This document shows, piece by piece, positions 37,144 to 45,843 of a DNA stretch of 64,000 bases. The position numbers and the translations under genes were made by a program. Every line of letters begins with the position of its first letter. Within the stretch, counting starts at the first letter, position 1. The notes beneath the pieces are model-generated. The model saw nothing but the letters and a program-made list of their open reading frames with translations, was not told the DNA's origin and ran no database searches. This DNA is from Nocardioides litoris (lineage in GTDB: Bacteria; Actinomycetota; Actinomycetes; Propionibacteriales; Nocardioidaceae): the NCBI RefSeq assembly GCF_006346315.1, contig NZ_VDMR01000001.1, forward strand, positions 434,001 through 498,000. The letters are read 5' to 3'.

Positions 37144-37757
37144 AGCCGGGCCAGCTCGGCGGTCATGTTGGACCGGGCCCGCTCCTCCCACCTCACGAGC
37201 GCGTGCGCGGTCTGGAACAGCCGTGGCTTGGCCAGCAGGTCCTCCAGCACGGTGCGACGTCCGGCGGCGAAGGTCGCGTCGTCGAGGTGGGCGTACTCCG
37301 CACGGACCGCGGCCGCGTAGGCGGCGTAGCGCTCGGCGGGCGCGGCGAGGATGCCGAGGTCGGCGTCGGAGAGCACGCAGCCGTTGAGGTCGGCGTCGTC
37401 GGGGCGGTGGGTCTCGGTCAGCCGCACCAGCCGGGCCACCTCGGCCACCACGTCGTCGGCGACCAGGCCCGGCAGGGCGTCCTCGGCCCACGCGGCCGAG
37501 CGCTCCTCGGCGTCGCGCTCGCCGTCGTAGACCGCGTCGTGGAACCAGCCGGCCAGCCGCACCGGCACGCCGTCGAAGGCCAGGCCGGCCGCCTCGAGCT
37601 CGTCGACCCGCCCGAGGACCTCGGTCAGGTGGACGGTGTCGTGGTAGTGCCGCCCCGGGTCGTCGTACGCCGCCCACAACTCGTCGCGCACGGCGTCGCC
37701 GTCGGGCAGGGGCCAGGCCGGACCGGCAGGTGGAGGCACCGCCCCATCTTCTCCCAC
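37140..37757 (-). CDS. HD-domain metal-dependent phosphohydrolase
   Basis: 205 residues from GTG 37757 (GTG 37739 is equally possible). Metal ligands are in RHYHDTVHLTEVL, GWFHDAVYD (the HD pair) and VLSDADLGILA. This matches the small YpgQ-like predicted HD phosphohydrolases, which may act on nucleotides. The convergent stop overlaps DUF4031. Confidence 0.85.
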   Translation of the reverse strand: MGEDGAVPPPAGPAWPLPDGDAVRDELWAAYDDPGRHYHDTVHLTEVLGRVDELEAAGLAFDGVPVRLAGWFHDAVYDGERDAEERSAAWAEDALPGLVADDVVAEVARLVRLTETHRPDDADLNGCVLSDADLGILAAPAERYAAYAAAVRAEYAHLDDATFAAGRRTVLEDLLAKPRLFQTAHALVRWEERARSNMTAELARL

Positions 37758-37771
37758 GGCCGCGGGCGCGG

Positions 37772-38875
37772 TCAGGCGTGGGGCAGGCGCGGCGGGGTGG
37801 CCGGGGCGCGGCGGGCGCGCCAGACCGCGGCCGGCCCGCCGACCGGCAGGGCGAGGTCGGCCAGGTGGTGCCGCACGCCGGCGTACGTCGCCAGGTCGGC
37901 CACGGCGGCCCGGGTGACGTGCAGGGTCTCGGGGCCGGTGGTGGCGACCACGGTCAGGCCGGCGCGGACCCCCAGGCCGCGGCCGAGCTCGAACCGACCG
38001 GCGGGGTCGGTGCGGGTGCGCTCGACCTCGCGTCCGTCCTCGTCGACGAGGGCGACGACGGCGGCGTGCTGGGGTCGCCGGCCCTGGACGACCCGGCCGG
38101 CGACGGTGGCGCCGACGGGCACCGTGACGCGGGGCGCGACGACCGAGCCCGGCCCGGCCTCGACCGGGGTGACGGCGCCACGGTGCCCGACCGAGGCGGG
38201 GACGACGACGAGCAGGGTGCCCGGCCGCAGGCCACGGAGGTCGGCGACGCCGTCGCGCAGCGGCGCCCGGGTGGTGCGCCCGAGGTCGTCGGTGACGAGC
38301 ACGTCAGTGGCGCGGACCGGTCGTCGGTCGGTGCCGCCCACCTGCACGAGCAGGCGGGCCGCGGGCAGGGTCGGGACGAGGTCGACCGCGGTGCGGGAGC
38401 CCGCGGCCAGGTCGACGGTGGCGGCGGGCGACCACAGGTCGCGTCGCCGGTCGTGCGCGGCGACGACCCACGCGCCGGGGCGCAGCCCGGCCAGCACCGC
38501 CCGGCCCTCGCCGTCGGCGCGGGTCTCGACGAGGCCGGCGGCGCCGGCGCACGAGGCGGCGACGACGGCCCACGGTGCCGTCGCGACCGCCACGACCGCC
38601 CCGGGGCTGGGCCGCAGGGCGATGCGGGCGCCGGCGGCGGGGACGACGAGGTCCGCGGAGGCCGGGGCGAGCCGGGCCGGGTCGTGGGGCGCCCGGTCGT
38701 CGGTGAGCGTGAACCGGTAGCCGCCGGCGGGCAGGTCGAGGGCGACGCGGGAGTCGCGGACGCGTCGGCGGCGCACGGTGCGGCCGGTGGCGTCGTCGAC
38801 GCGCAGCGCGAGGATGGAGGGCGTCGGGACGAGGACGTCGACGACGACGGCGGTGCTGCAGGGGGGAGTCGTCAC
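37772..38875 (-). CDS. multi-domain beta-sandwich protein (carboxypeptidase-regulatory-like repeats)
   Basis: 367 residues without signal peptide or membrane helix. The sequence is built of several Ig-like or transthyretin-like units, with patterns such as ADGEGRAVLAGLRPGAWVVAAHD and RTDPAGRFELGRGL that are typical of carboxypeptidase-regulatory-like domains. The C-terminus is basic. No catalytic motif. Function unknown; a structural or carbohydrate-contacting role would be usual for such domains, but those are normally exported and this one is not obviously so. Confidence 0.65.
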   Translation of the reverse strand: MTTPPCSTAVVVDVLVPTPSILALRVDDATGRTVRRRRVRDSRVALDLPAGGYRFTLTDDRAPHDPARLAPASADLVVPAAGARIALRPSPGAVVAVATAPWAVVAASCAGAAGLVETRADGEGRAVLAGLRPGAWVVAAHDRRRDLWSPAATVDLAAGSRTAVDLVPTLPAARLLVQVGGTDRRPVRATDVLVTDDLGRTTRAPLRDGVADLRGLRPGTLLVVVPASVGHRGAVTPVEAGPGSVVAPRVTVPVGATVAGRVVQGRRPQHAAVVALVDEDGREVERTRTDPAGRFELGRGLGVRAGLTVVATTGPETLHVTRAAVADLATYAGVRHHLADLALPVGGPAAVWRARRAPATPPRLPHA

Positions 38876-38944
38876 GAGCCCGAACCTAGGAACGCGGCCT
38901 CAACGCTGCTTCAAGCCCGGGGCGGAGCCCAGGACAAGATCGGC

Positions 38945-39787
38945 TCAAGCGCCCGGCGACATGGCCCAGCGGATCGTGCCGGTGGCGGCCGACCCCAGGG
39001 CCCGCACGACCGTGCGCTCGGTGACCGGCAGCCACGGCAGCCGCAGCGGCACCCGGGTCCACCCCGGCATCAGGCCCACGGCGGCCGCGACCAGCACGAG
39101 GTACGGCGGCCGGGCGGCCAGCGGGAGCGGCGGGTGCACGAGCAGGTAGCGCACGGCCTCGCGTGCCTCGGGCGTGCCGTGCAGCTCGGGACGGTAGGCC
39201 GCGATGCACTCGGCCAGCTCGGCCTCGGTCTGCGGCACGTCGGTCGCGCCGAGGCGGGTGGCCACCTCGCCGACCTGCCGGACGTACTCGTCGCGGCCCG
39301 CCTGGTCGAGGGGCTCCTTGCCGTAGACGGTGTGCGCCCGCAGGAAGCTGTCGACCTCGGCCACGTGCACCCAGCGGAGCAGGTGCGGGTCGGAGGCGGC
39401 GTACGTCGAGCCGTCGGGCATGGTGCCGTTGACGCGCCGGTGGATGGCCTTGACCACGGCCACGATGCGCTCGGCGTCGTCGGCGGTGGCGAAGGTGGTG
39501 GCGGCGAGGAACTCGCTGGTGCGGTGCAGCCGGCCCCACATGTCGCCGCGGTAGCCGGAGTGCTCGGCCACGGCGCGCATGGCGGCCGGGTGCATGGTCT
39601 GCACCAGCAGGGCCCGGATGCCGCCGACGAACATCGAGGCGTCGCCGTGCACGACGGTGATCGGGCTGCCCGCCTCGAACCAGCGCGGGCCCTCGGTGCC
39701 GTGGATGCGGTCGCGCTTGGCCGGCCCCTCGGGCCCGGCGACGCGCTCGAACAGCACCTGCCCCAGCCGGTCGCGCACTCCACCCAT
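38945..39787 (-). CDS. MpaB-type oxygenase (DUF2236)
   Basis: 280 residues from ATG 39787, which has GGAGG four bases upstream; the longer frame overlaps the neighbouring promoter. Family motifs are LLVQTMHPAAMRAVAEHSGYRGDMWGRLHRT near residue 60 and a TYAASDPHLLRWVHVAEVDSFLRAH segment, with conserved His ligands for heme. Latex-clearing protein and mycophenolic-acid MpaB belong to this group. Substrate unknown. Confidence 0.85.
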   Translation of the reverse strand: MGGVRDRLGQVLFERVAGPEGPAKRDRIHGTEGPRWFEAGSPITVVHGDASMFVGGIRALLVQTMHPAAMRAVAEHSGYRGDMWGRLHRTSEFLAATTFATADDAERIVAVVKAIHRRVNGTMPDGSTYAASDPHLLRWVHVAEVDSFLRAHTVYGKEPLDQAGRDEYVRQVGEVATRLGATDVPQTEAELAECIAAYRPELHGTPEAREAVRYLLVHPPLPLAARPPYLVLVAAAVGLMPGWTRVPLRLPWLPVTERTVVRALGSAATGTIRWAMSPGA

Positions 39788-39842
39788 CACGCCTCCGAGC
39801 CTACGGAGGCCCCGTTCACCCTCCCGGCGGCGCAGCCCCGGC

Positions 39843-41042
39843 TCAGGCCGACCAGGTGCGCAGCCAGATGGTGTGGTCGGAGGCGGCGATGGCCCGGGCG
39901 GCGGCCTCGGAGAGCGGCTCGGCGACGTCGGTGACGACGTACCCCTGCTCACCGCGGGTCGCGAGGTACTGGGCGCTGATGTTGACGCCCTGCTCGGCCA
40001 GGCGGCCGTTGAGCTCGGCGAGCACGCCGGGCACGTTGACGTGGAGGAACCCGATGCGCGAGCCGGTGGTCAGCTGCGGGGCGAGGACGGCGGGCAGGTT
40101 GACCGACAGCTCGGTGCGGCCCTCGAGCGAGAAGCCGCCGAGCTTGCCGGCGACGAACCAGCCGATCTCCTCCTGCGCCTCCTGGGTGGAGCCGCCGACG
40201 TGGGGGGTCAGGATGACGTTGTCGAGGCCGCGCAGCGGCGACTCGAACGGGTCGCCCTGGGCCTTGGGCTCGGTCGGGAACACGTCGAGCGCGGCGCCGG
40301 CGATGTGGCCGGACAGGATGCACTCGCGCAGGGCCTCGGTGTCGACGACCATGCCGCGGGCGGCGTTGATGAACAGCGAGCGGGGCTTCATCTGCGCGAA
40401 CTGCTCGGCGCCGAAGAACCCCGCGTTGCCCGGCCGCCCGTCGACGTGCAGCGTCACGACGTCGGCCTCGGCGAGCAGCGCGTCGAGGCTCGGCATCCGC
40501 CGGGCGTTGCCGTGGGCGAGCCGGTCGGCGGTGTCGAAGAAGATGACCCGCAGGCCCATCGACTCGGCCAGGTTGGACAGCTGGGTGCCGATGTTGCCGT
40601 AGCCGACGATGCCGAGCGTGCGGCCGCGGACCTCGTGGCTGCCCTTGGCCGACTTGTCCCACACGCCCGCGTGCATCTTCTCGGTCTTCTCGGTCAGCCG
40701 CCGCGCCAGCGCGATGATCTCGCCGATGACGAGCTCCACGACGCTGCGCGTGTTGGAGTACGGCGCGTTGAAGACAGCGATGCCCCGGTCGGCCGCCGCG
40801 GCGAGGTCGACCTGGTTGGTGCCGATGCAGAAGCAGCCGATGGCCAGCAGGTCGGCGGCGTTCTCGACGACCTTGGGCGTGATCGTGGTGTTGGAGCGGA
40901 TGCCGAGCAGGGAGACCCCGGGCAGCGCCTCGAGCAGCTCGTCCTCCGACATCGCCGAGCTGCGCAGGTCGACCTCGAAGCCGCGGCGCTCCAGCGTCTC
41001 GACGGCGACCGGGTGGATGTTCTCGAGCAGCAGCGCCTTCAC
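39843..41042 (-). CDS. serA: D-3-phosphoglycerate dehydrogenase
   Basis: 399 residues. NAD-binding motif LGIVGYGNIGTQLSNLAESMG, substrate and catalytic residues in RSNTTIT, FINAARGMVVD and ILTPHVGGSTQEAQEEIG, then a C-terminal ACT domain (GFLHVNVPGVLAELNGRLAEQGVNIS). The short form with one ACT domain resembles E. coli SerA, which is serine-inhibited. First step of serine synthesis. No other ser genes are nearby. Confidence 0.94.
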   Translation of the reverse strand: MKALLLENIHPVAVETLERRGFEVDLRSSAMSEDELLEALPGVSLLGIRSNTTITPKVVENAADLLAIGCFCIGTNQVDLAAAADRGIAVFNAPYSNTRSVVELVIGEIIALARRLTEKTEKMHAGVWDKSAKGSHEVRGRTLGIVGYGNIGTQLSNLAESMGLRVIFFDTADRLAHGNARRMPSLDALLAEADVVTLHVDGRPGNAGFFGAEQFAQMKPRSLFINAARGMVVDTEALRECILSGHIAGAALDVFPTEPKAQGDPFESPLRGLDNVILTPHVGGSTQEAQEEIGWFVAGKLGGFSLEGRTELSVNLPAVLAPQLTTGSRIGFLHVNVPGVLAELNGRLAEQGVNISAQYLATRGEQGYVVTDVAEPLSEAAARAIAASDHTIWLRTWSA

Positions 41043-41107
41043 GGCTCCAGCCTACGGAGGTCGGCCGGTCGCCCTCCACGGACCTCCGCCCCGTGGGACC
41101 GGCGCCG

Positions 41108-41415
41108 TCAGGTGCCGGAGCGCACCAGCCACCCCAGCGCGAGCAGCACCGCCATGACCACGACCAGCAGCAGCCCGGGACTGCGCTGGGGGACCGGGCC
41201 GATCCGACCGCCGACGAACGTCGCCCAGGGTGGGGCGTAGGAGAGCTCGGTGGTCCGGCCCGCGACCAGGTCGACCCCGAGCCCGGCGTACCCGTCGGGC
41301 CGCGCGCGGCCCGGGCACTCCACCTCGACGAACCACCGTCCGGCCTGGCGCAGCGTCTCGGCCTCGGCGGGTCGAGCGGGGCGCTCGGCGGGTGGTTGCT
41401 GAACGGCAGGGTCAC
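41108..41415 (-). pseudogene. frameshifted or truncated paralogue of the adjacent membrane protein
   Basis: The frame ending at 41108 gives RWFVEVECPGRARPDGYAGLGVDLVAGRTTELSYAPPWATFVGG... and a C-terminal helix (SPGLLLVVVMAVLLALGWLV). This aligns with the end of the neighbouring gene (VDVEAQWLK...VQVFYAGPWHQFTTGSIG...helix). Upstream, the matching start (VTLPFSNHPPSA, GTG 41415) lies in a different frame, so a frameshift near 41370-41400 is likely. No in-frame start with a ribosome-binding site is visible. Confidence 0.5.
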
Positions 41416-41454
41416 GGGGTGGGCGGCACCGACGGGCCGCCCGCGACGCCCCGG

Positions 41455-41949
41455 TCAGCCCAGGGAGGCCAGCAGCGGGATCCCGACGACGAGCAGCAGC
41501 AGCACGAGGACGAAGCCGACCAGGAAGCCGGTGCCCTTGCGCTTCTGCTTCTCGAACCCGATCGACCCGGTCGTGAACTGGTGCCAGGGCCCGGCGTAGA
41601 ACACCTGCACCGTGCCGCCCGGCGGCACCTGCACGTCGATCGCGGCCTGGCCGTAGGTCTTCAGCCACTGCGCCTCGACGTCGACGTGGATCGGTCCGGC
41701 GGTCACGGGCAGCGCGTTGTCGCCGTACGACGTCGGGACGGGGTAGCCGTTGAGGCGCACCGACGGGCTGATCATGTTGCTGGTCAGCACGCTGCCCTGG
41801 AGCGTGACGACCAACGTGCCCATCGGCTGCCCGCCCTGGCCGCCCTGGCCCGCGGGTGGCTGGTGCTGGTGGCCGCCGCCCGGCGGCCCCCACCCGGGCG
41901 GCGGTCCGGGCGGCGGGGGCGGGAGCGGCGGTCCGGGCGGCTGGCTCAT
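41455..41949 (-). CDS. Pro-rich single-pass membrane protein
   Basis: 164 residues. A cytoplasmic Pro/Gly-rich start (MSQPPGPPLPPPPPGPPPGW...), a beta-sandwich-like middle (TLVVTLQGSVLTSNMISPSVRLNGYPVPTS, with HVDVEAQWLKTYGQAAIDVQVPPGGTVQVFYA) and a C-terminal helix (GFLVGFVLVLLLLVVGIPLLAS). I recall this layout in actinobacterial proteins of unknown function. A probable degraded paralogue follows it. Confidence 0.75.
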   Translation of the reverse strand: MSQPPGPPLPPPPPGPPPGWGPPGGGHQHQPPAGQGGQGGQPMGTLVVTLQGSVLTSNMISPSVRLNGYPVPTSYGDNALPVTAGPIHVDVEAQWLKTYGQAAIDVQVPPGGTVQVFYAGPWHQFTTGSIGFEKQKRKGTGFLVGFVLVLLLLVVGIPLLASLG

Positions 41950-42017
41950 GGCCCGAGACGATAGGCCAGCCGCCACCCGTCCCGCCGCCCCCGCGGGGTG
42001 GCTCGTCGACGCGCGGG

Positions 42018-42662
42018 TCAGTCGCCCTTGACGTTGACGACCTGCCGGAGCACGTGGCGCACCTCGACCAGGCTCGCGGCGTCGGCCATCACCTGGTCGA
42101 TGTCCTTGTACGCCGCCGGGATCTCGTCGAGGAACGCGTCGGTGTCGCGGTACTCGATGCCCGCCATCGCCTCCCGCAGCTGCTCGCGGGTGAACGTCTG
42201 CCGGGCCCGGGTCCGGGAGTACTCCCGGCCCGCGCCGTGCGGGGCGGACTCCAGCGACATCCGGTCGCCCTTGCCGACCACGACGTACGACGCGGTCCCC
42301 ATCGAGCCCGGGATGAGCCCCGGCACCCCGGCGCCGGCGTGGATCGCGCCCTTGCGGGAGAGCCACACGTCCTGCCCGAAGTGCCGCTCGCGCTCGGTGT
42401 AGTTGTGGTGGCAGCTGATCTCCTCCACCCGCTCGAGGTCGTCGTCGCCGACCCACGCACCGAAGCAGGCCACGACCCGGTCCATCATCTCGGCCCGGTT
42501 GAGCAGCGCGTAGTGCTGCGCCCACCGCATCTCGCGGATGTAGGCGTCGAACTCCGGGGTGTCCTCGACCAGGTAGGCCAGGTCGCGGTGGGGCAGCCGC
42601 ACCCACCACCGCTCGCACAGCTCGCGGGCGATGGCGATGTGGTTCTGGGCGATCCGGTTGCC
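42018..42662 (-). pseudogene. rtcB: 3' part of rtcB (RNA ligase), split by the 12.3-kb element
   Basis: From the GGC codon at 42662 the frame reads GNRIAQNHIAIARELCERWW, then VEEISCHHNYTERE, APHGAGREYSR and ends VNVKGD. These are the C-terminal RtcB motifs, including the metal-binding HHNY and the PHGAGR segment with the guanylylated His. The 5' part lies 12.3 kb away at 54963-55532. Joined at the shared GGC, the two give one 390-residue RtcB, the RNA-repair ligase that joins 3'-phosphate and 5'-OH ends. Without its N-terminal metal ligands this part cannot be active alone. Confidence 0.93.
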
Positions 42663-42680
42663 TTCTCCGGACTTTCTGGG
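42659..42680 (+). other. attL: left junction of the element in rtcB
   Basis: TGCC (42659-42662) is the copy of the core repeated at 55001-55004. It is followed by TTCT and the element arm CCGGACTTTCTGGG (42667-42680). Left of it is native rtcB. The arm is an inverted, 12-of-14 match to the arm at the other end. Confidence 0.85.
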
Positions 42681-42911
42681 CCGCCGGGTGATCGCTCACT
42701 GGCCTACTCGGGTGGGTCGAAGGCCTGCTTGACGCCGCGGAAGACCTTGCCGCCCGAGGCGGGCGACACCTGTACCCGGGAAGTCCTCAGGCGACCGGTG
42801 CGTGGTGCGCCGCCTGGTTCCTTCGCGCGGGCTCTTCCTCCCACCCGACGATGGTCGTCGGGACGTCAGTCGTAACGACTGAAACTGCGATCGCTCGAGT
42901 CGAGCCTCCAC

Positions 42912-44954
42912 CTATGTGAACATCTTCAACATCTGCTTGAGCCAGTGGTCCTTCTTCTTCTTGGCGGCCCGCTCTTCAAGAAGAACGACGAGCGCAGCCG
43001 AGTCAGGAGAAGACGCGGCCACGATTGCTCGAACATCATCAGCGGACCACCGATCCTTCTTGATCTCTTGCGCCACACCCCTTCGCAATCGATTGCACTT
43101 ATCCCAAGCGGCCCCAGCCGGGAGCGTGGACGCGAGTAGAGCCCATGCCTCGGAATCAAACGAGTCCGAGCGGAGCGCTGCGTGCAGGTACGGATAGCAA
43201 GTGCGCCAACCACGGGTGCGATGCTCTGCCGATCCGCTCTGGATCGCTGCGACGAGGGCGACCGCCATCAACCGTTCGTGTGCGGCCCTAGGAACACGGC
43301 CGTTCTCTCGGCCGCGCATCTGCGCTGCGGCTCGGATCCAGTCCTCCGGAGCAGCGCGGCGCCAAAGCCCAGCGGTCAGTTCGGCTGCCAGAACAAGAGT
43401 CATCAACTCGTTGGCGTTCTGTGGCCTGACCGGCGGAGAGTTCAATGCGGCCGTCCCGAGACGCACCAGCGACGCACGCAAGGTGCGTGCACGTTGGTAG
43501 AACGAAGAATCGTCCCGCCGGGCCGATCTGAGCAGGAGCGCCCACCATTCGTCCGGGTCAGCGCCGCAGATGCTGGCGATAGGCGAATCAGCGTCCTGGT
43601 CTAGGAGTTGGTCGAGCACGAACTCGCGTAGGCCATCTGATCTCGGATCGTCGAGCAAATCGATGAGCAGATCTACATCCAGGTGCTCCCAAATAACGGG
43701 CGAGGCAAGGATCTGCTTGTTCCGCGCGGCAATCAGTAGGCCCAGATCGGGCTGCGATATTGCGACGGCCACGGCTGTAGCAGAATCCGCGCGAGAACTG
43801 ATGCCGCCCACAAGCGCCTCGACATTGCGAACTGTTAGCAATTCGAGGTCGAGGTCAGGAAGATCGGCGTGATCAGGGTCAGTTCGGTACAGATCCACGA
43901 GACGAGCACCCAAATCAATTTGATCCAGGTCCAGCCATCTGGCAGCCCTGACCGCGAGGGGGATCCTGTCCTTCTCGGCCTTCGGCCACTGGGCGAGCGC
44001 TTGGATCGACCGTGACTGCTCACGTGACCCACTCGCGGCGTCAGCGAACAGCACTCGCTTTAGCCCGCGCTGCTCCTCCGGATCTGGGAAGTTCAAAGCG
44101 ATTAGATCTAGGACTTGGGCGGGTGTGCCCCTCGGACTGGAGACCGCCTCGTACATCTGAGTCAGCGGACGAAAGTCACGACGACCCGAAGAACTCTCGG
44201 CCCCGCACATCTGAAGGAACTGGCGATACCCCGCGTCGACGTTCCCCAGATCTGCGGATGCGACGCTGGCCCAGCCGCCCAAGATCGCCCTTGAGTCAAC
44301 GTGCTGAGCGCCCCTGCTCGGAACCTGCTCGACAAGTTCGAGGTCCATCTGAACGCTAGTAGAGCGTTGCCTAGTGCGGCACGAGAAGTTGCGCCGCAGT
44401 CGCGGCCATTGCTGCTCGACGAGGGCCAACAGGAGGTCCTCGTATCTGCTCGCGTCCGAAACGCGTATCCGTACCGGCTCTTCGCTTTCGTACAGGCCAT
44501 GGAGCACTCTCGCGAGGATGGCTGGATCGATCGCGGACGGTGGCATCTCGACGAATCGGTCGGTAGGGATCGCTAGCGGTCGCTTGAAGACCGCAATTTC
44601 ATTGGCCTCGAGCGACAAGCCCCTAGGCATTGGGCGGCGAAACGCTTTGGCGATACCCCCCAACCCCTGAAGCCGACTAAGATTAGGCAGGTCGACGAGC
44701 AGGACGTGCGACCATACGCTTCCAGGTCGCGTCCATGGGTCAGCGGGCCAGGTCTTGATGAAAGCCTGCGCCTGCTGGTTCGGCACCGGGCAGATTGTCA
44801 GATACGACTTGGCTTTACCATCGAACGCTACGTCCGTGAGCGATCGAAGTGCCCGCTGAGCACCGTCGTCCAGTCGGGTCGAGCCAGCCACGAGACGATG
44901 GCCCTCCACGTATCCGTAGAGCGCTTGATGAACTGGGATCCGGCTCTCAGGCAT
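42912..44954 (-). CDS. GAP1-like GTPase-associated protein
   Basis: 680 residues from ATG 44954, the start that overlaps the upstream gene by eight bases. The N-terminus VHQALYGYVEGHRLVAGSTRL (motif at residues 13-25) is the signature I recall for the GTPase-associated protein 1 N-terminal domain. It is followed by segments with VWSHVLLVDLPNL. The central and C-terminal parts (about 250-680) are alpha-helical, rich in Leu/Arg/Asp, like the GAP1 middle and C-terminal domains. The last residues are basic (EERAAKKKKDHWLKQMLKMFT). In predicted conflict systems GAP1 is always coupled to double-GTPases and is thought to regulate or relay their state. The biochemical role is unproven. Last gene of the five-gene operon. 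Confidence 0.75.
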   Translation of the reverse strand: MPESRIPVHQALYGYVEGHRLVAGSTRLDDGAQRALRSLTDVAFDGKAKSYLTICPVPNQQAQAFIKTWPADPWTRPGSVWSHVLLVDLPNLSRLQGLGGIAKAFRRPMPRGLSLEANEIAVFKRPLAIPTDRFVEMPPSAIDPAILARVLHGLYESEEPVRIRVSDASRYEDLLLALVEQQWPRLRRNFSCRTRQRSTSVQMDLELVEQVPSRGAQHVDSRAILGGWASVASADLGNVDAGYRQFLQMCGAESSSGRRDFRPLTQMYEAVSSPRGTPAQVLDLIALNFPDPEEQRGLKRVLFADAASGSREQSRSIQALAQWPKAEKDRIPLAVRAARWLDLDQIDLGARLVDLYRTDPDHADLPDLDLELLTVRNVEALVGGISSRADSATAVAVAISQPDLGLLIAARNKQILASPVIWEHLDVDLLIDLLDDPRSDGLREFVLDQLLDQDADSPIASICGADPDEWWALLLRSARRDDSSFYQRARTLRASLVRLGTAALNSPPVRPQNANELMTLVLAAELTAGLWRRAAPEDWIRAAAQMRGRENGRVPRAAHERLMAVALVAAIQSGSAEHRTRGWRTCYPYLHAALRSDSFDSEAWALLASTLPAGAAWDKCNRLRRGVAQEIKKDRWSADDVRAIVAASSPDSAALVVLLEERAAKKKKDHWLKQMLKMFT

Positions 44955-45843
44955 CGCCCAACGCCCACAGCAGGGGAATGTGAACCCCCACTGACTGTCC
45001 GGATGCGTCGAGCACGAAGGCGCGCTCAAGTAGCGTCCTTTCGGCGAGTTCCTCAATCGCCGCATCGTCGTCGTAGTCGCCACCCTGGGCACTCACGCCG
45101 TAGATCCGGGTTCTGACTTGAGATTCATTGCCCTGGAGGAATTGCGCCAGGAGCGGGGCGTTCTCCTCGACCCAAGCCGACGGTGAAGTACTCGCGTGGT
45201 CGACGGTGTCGTAGGCCGAAAGCACGATGCTGAGATTGAAAGGGCCGTCATGCAATTTCGACAGGATTTGAATCAAATCGACCAGGACCACTTGGGTTGC
45301 CGAGGGCGCCTCGCCGTGAACGACGTGCGAACCCTCCTTCCAGTCTTGGCTCTCTTGCCCGAGCAGAGCGGCGGCCTGCCTGCCCTCCTCAATGGTCGGT
45401 GATCCCTCGAAGTCTGTCACGCTAGCGAATAGCATGAAACCAGCCGCGGTCGCAGCGTCCTTCCATATGCTCTCGTCCAACACGCGCTCGACATGCGCCA
45501 CCTCCCATGTCTCGCCCGACAGGTCGGGCACGGCCAGGCCCATGGATCGCTTTCCTTCAGGCATGCTGATGATGAGCGAGAGGCCCTGCTCGTCTCCGAC
45601 CTGGGTTCGGTCAGCGGCCTCGCACCGCTGAAGTTTCTGGGCGATGCGATTCAGGTAGGCGCGGTCCTGCTCGAATGCGGTAAGTGTTGGTCCGTTGCCA
45701 TCGGGGTCATGAACGAGCGCTAGAAATAGAAGCGCAAGAAACGACGTCTTTCCGGTTCCTGGCAGTCCGACCATAAGGGTCTTGGCCGGGAGCGGCTCCT
45801 CTGCTGCCTGGGCGCCCTCCTGCTCGCTCAAAGATGTCGTCAT
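44947..45843 (-). CDS. P-loop GTPase-like protein, double-GTPase type 1
   Basis: 298 residues. P-loop GLPGTGKTS (26-34), a G3/Walker B-like DLSGE (107-111) and a weak G4 position SAYD (209-212) in place of NKxD. The acidic N-terminus precedes the G domain directly. The sequence resembles the DO-GTPase1 group described from comparative genomics of NTP-dependent conflict systems. The loss of a canonical NKxD means guanine specificity is uncertain. ATG overlaps the stop of the other GTPase (ATGA), and it overlaps GAP1 at its end. The two GTPases probably work as a pair. Confidence 0.75.
   Translation of the reverse strand: MTTSLSEQEGAQAAEEPLPAKTLMVGLPGTGKTSFLALLFLALVHDPDGNGPTLTAFEQDRAYLNRIAQKLQRCEAADRTQVGDEQGLSLIISMPEGKRSMGLAVPDLSGETWEVAHVERVLDESIWKDAATAAGFMLFASVTDFEGSPTIEEGRQAAALLGQESQDWKEGSHVVHGEAPSATQVVLVDLIQILSKLHDGPFNLSIVLSAYDTVDHASTSPSAWVEENAPLLAQFLQGNESQVRTRIYGVSAQGGDYDDDAAIEELAERTLLERAFVLDASGQSVGVHIPLLWALGDA

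Noticed and set aside
42696..42911. 71-codon minus-strand frame at the left end of the element
   Set aside because: Arg/Thr-rich with no family resemblance or ribosome-binding site. Another minus frame ends GGKVFRGVKQAFDPPE and could be a gene remnant, but it has no start. The 42663-42911 stretch is reported as without supported gene; it may hold the promoter used in the circular form.
42912..44667. Many short plus-strand frames opposite the GAP1-like gene
   Set aside because: They are antisense to a well-formed 680-residue protein, lack ribosome-binding sites and have no domain resemblance.
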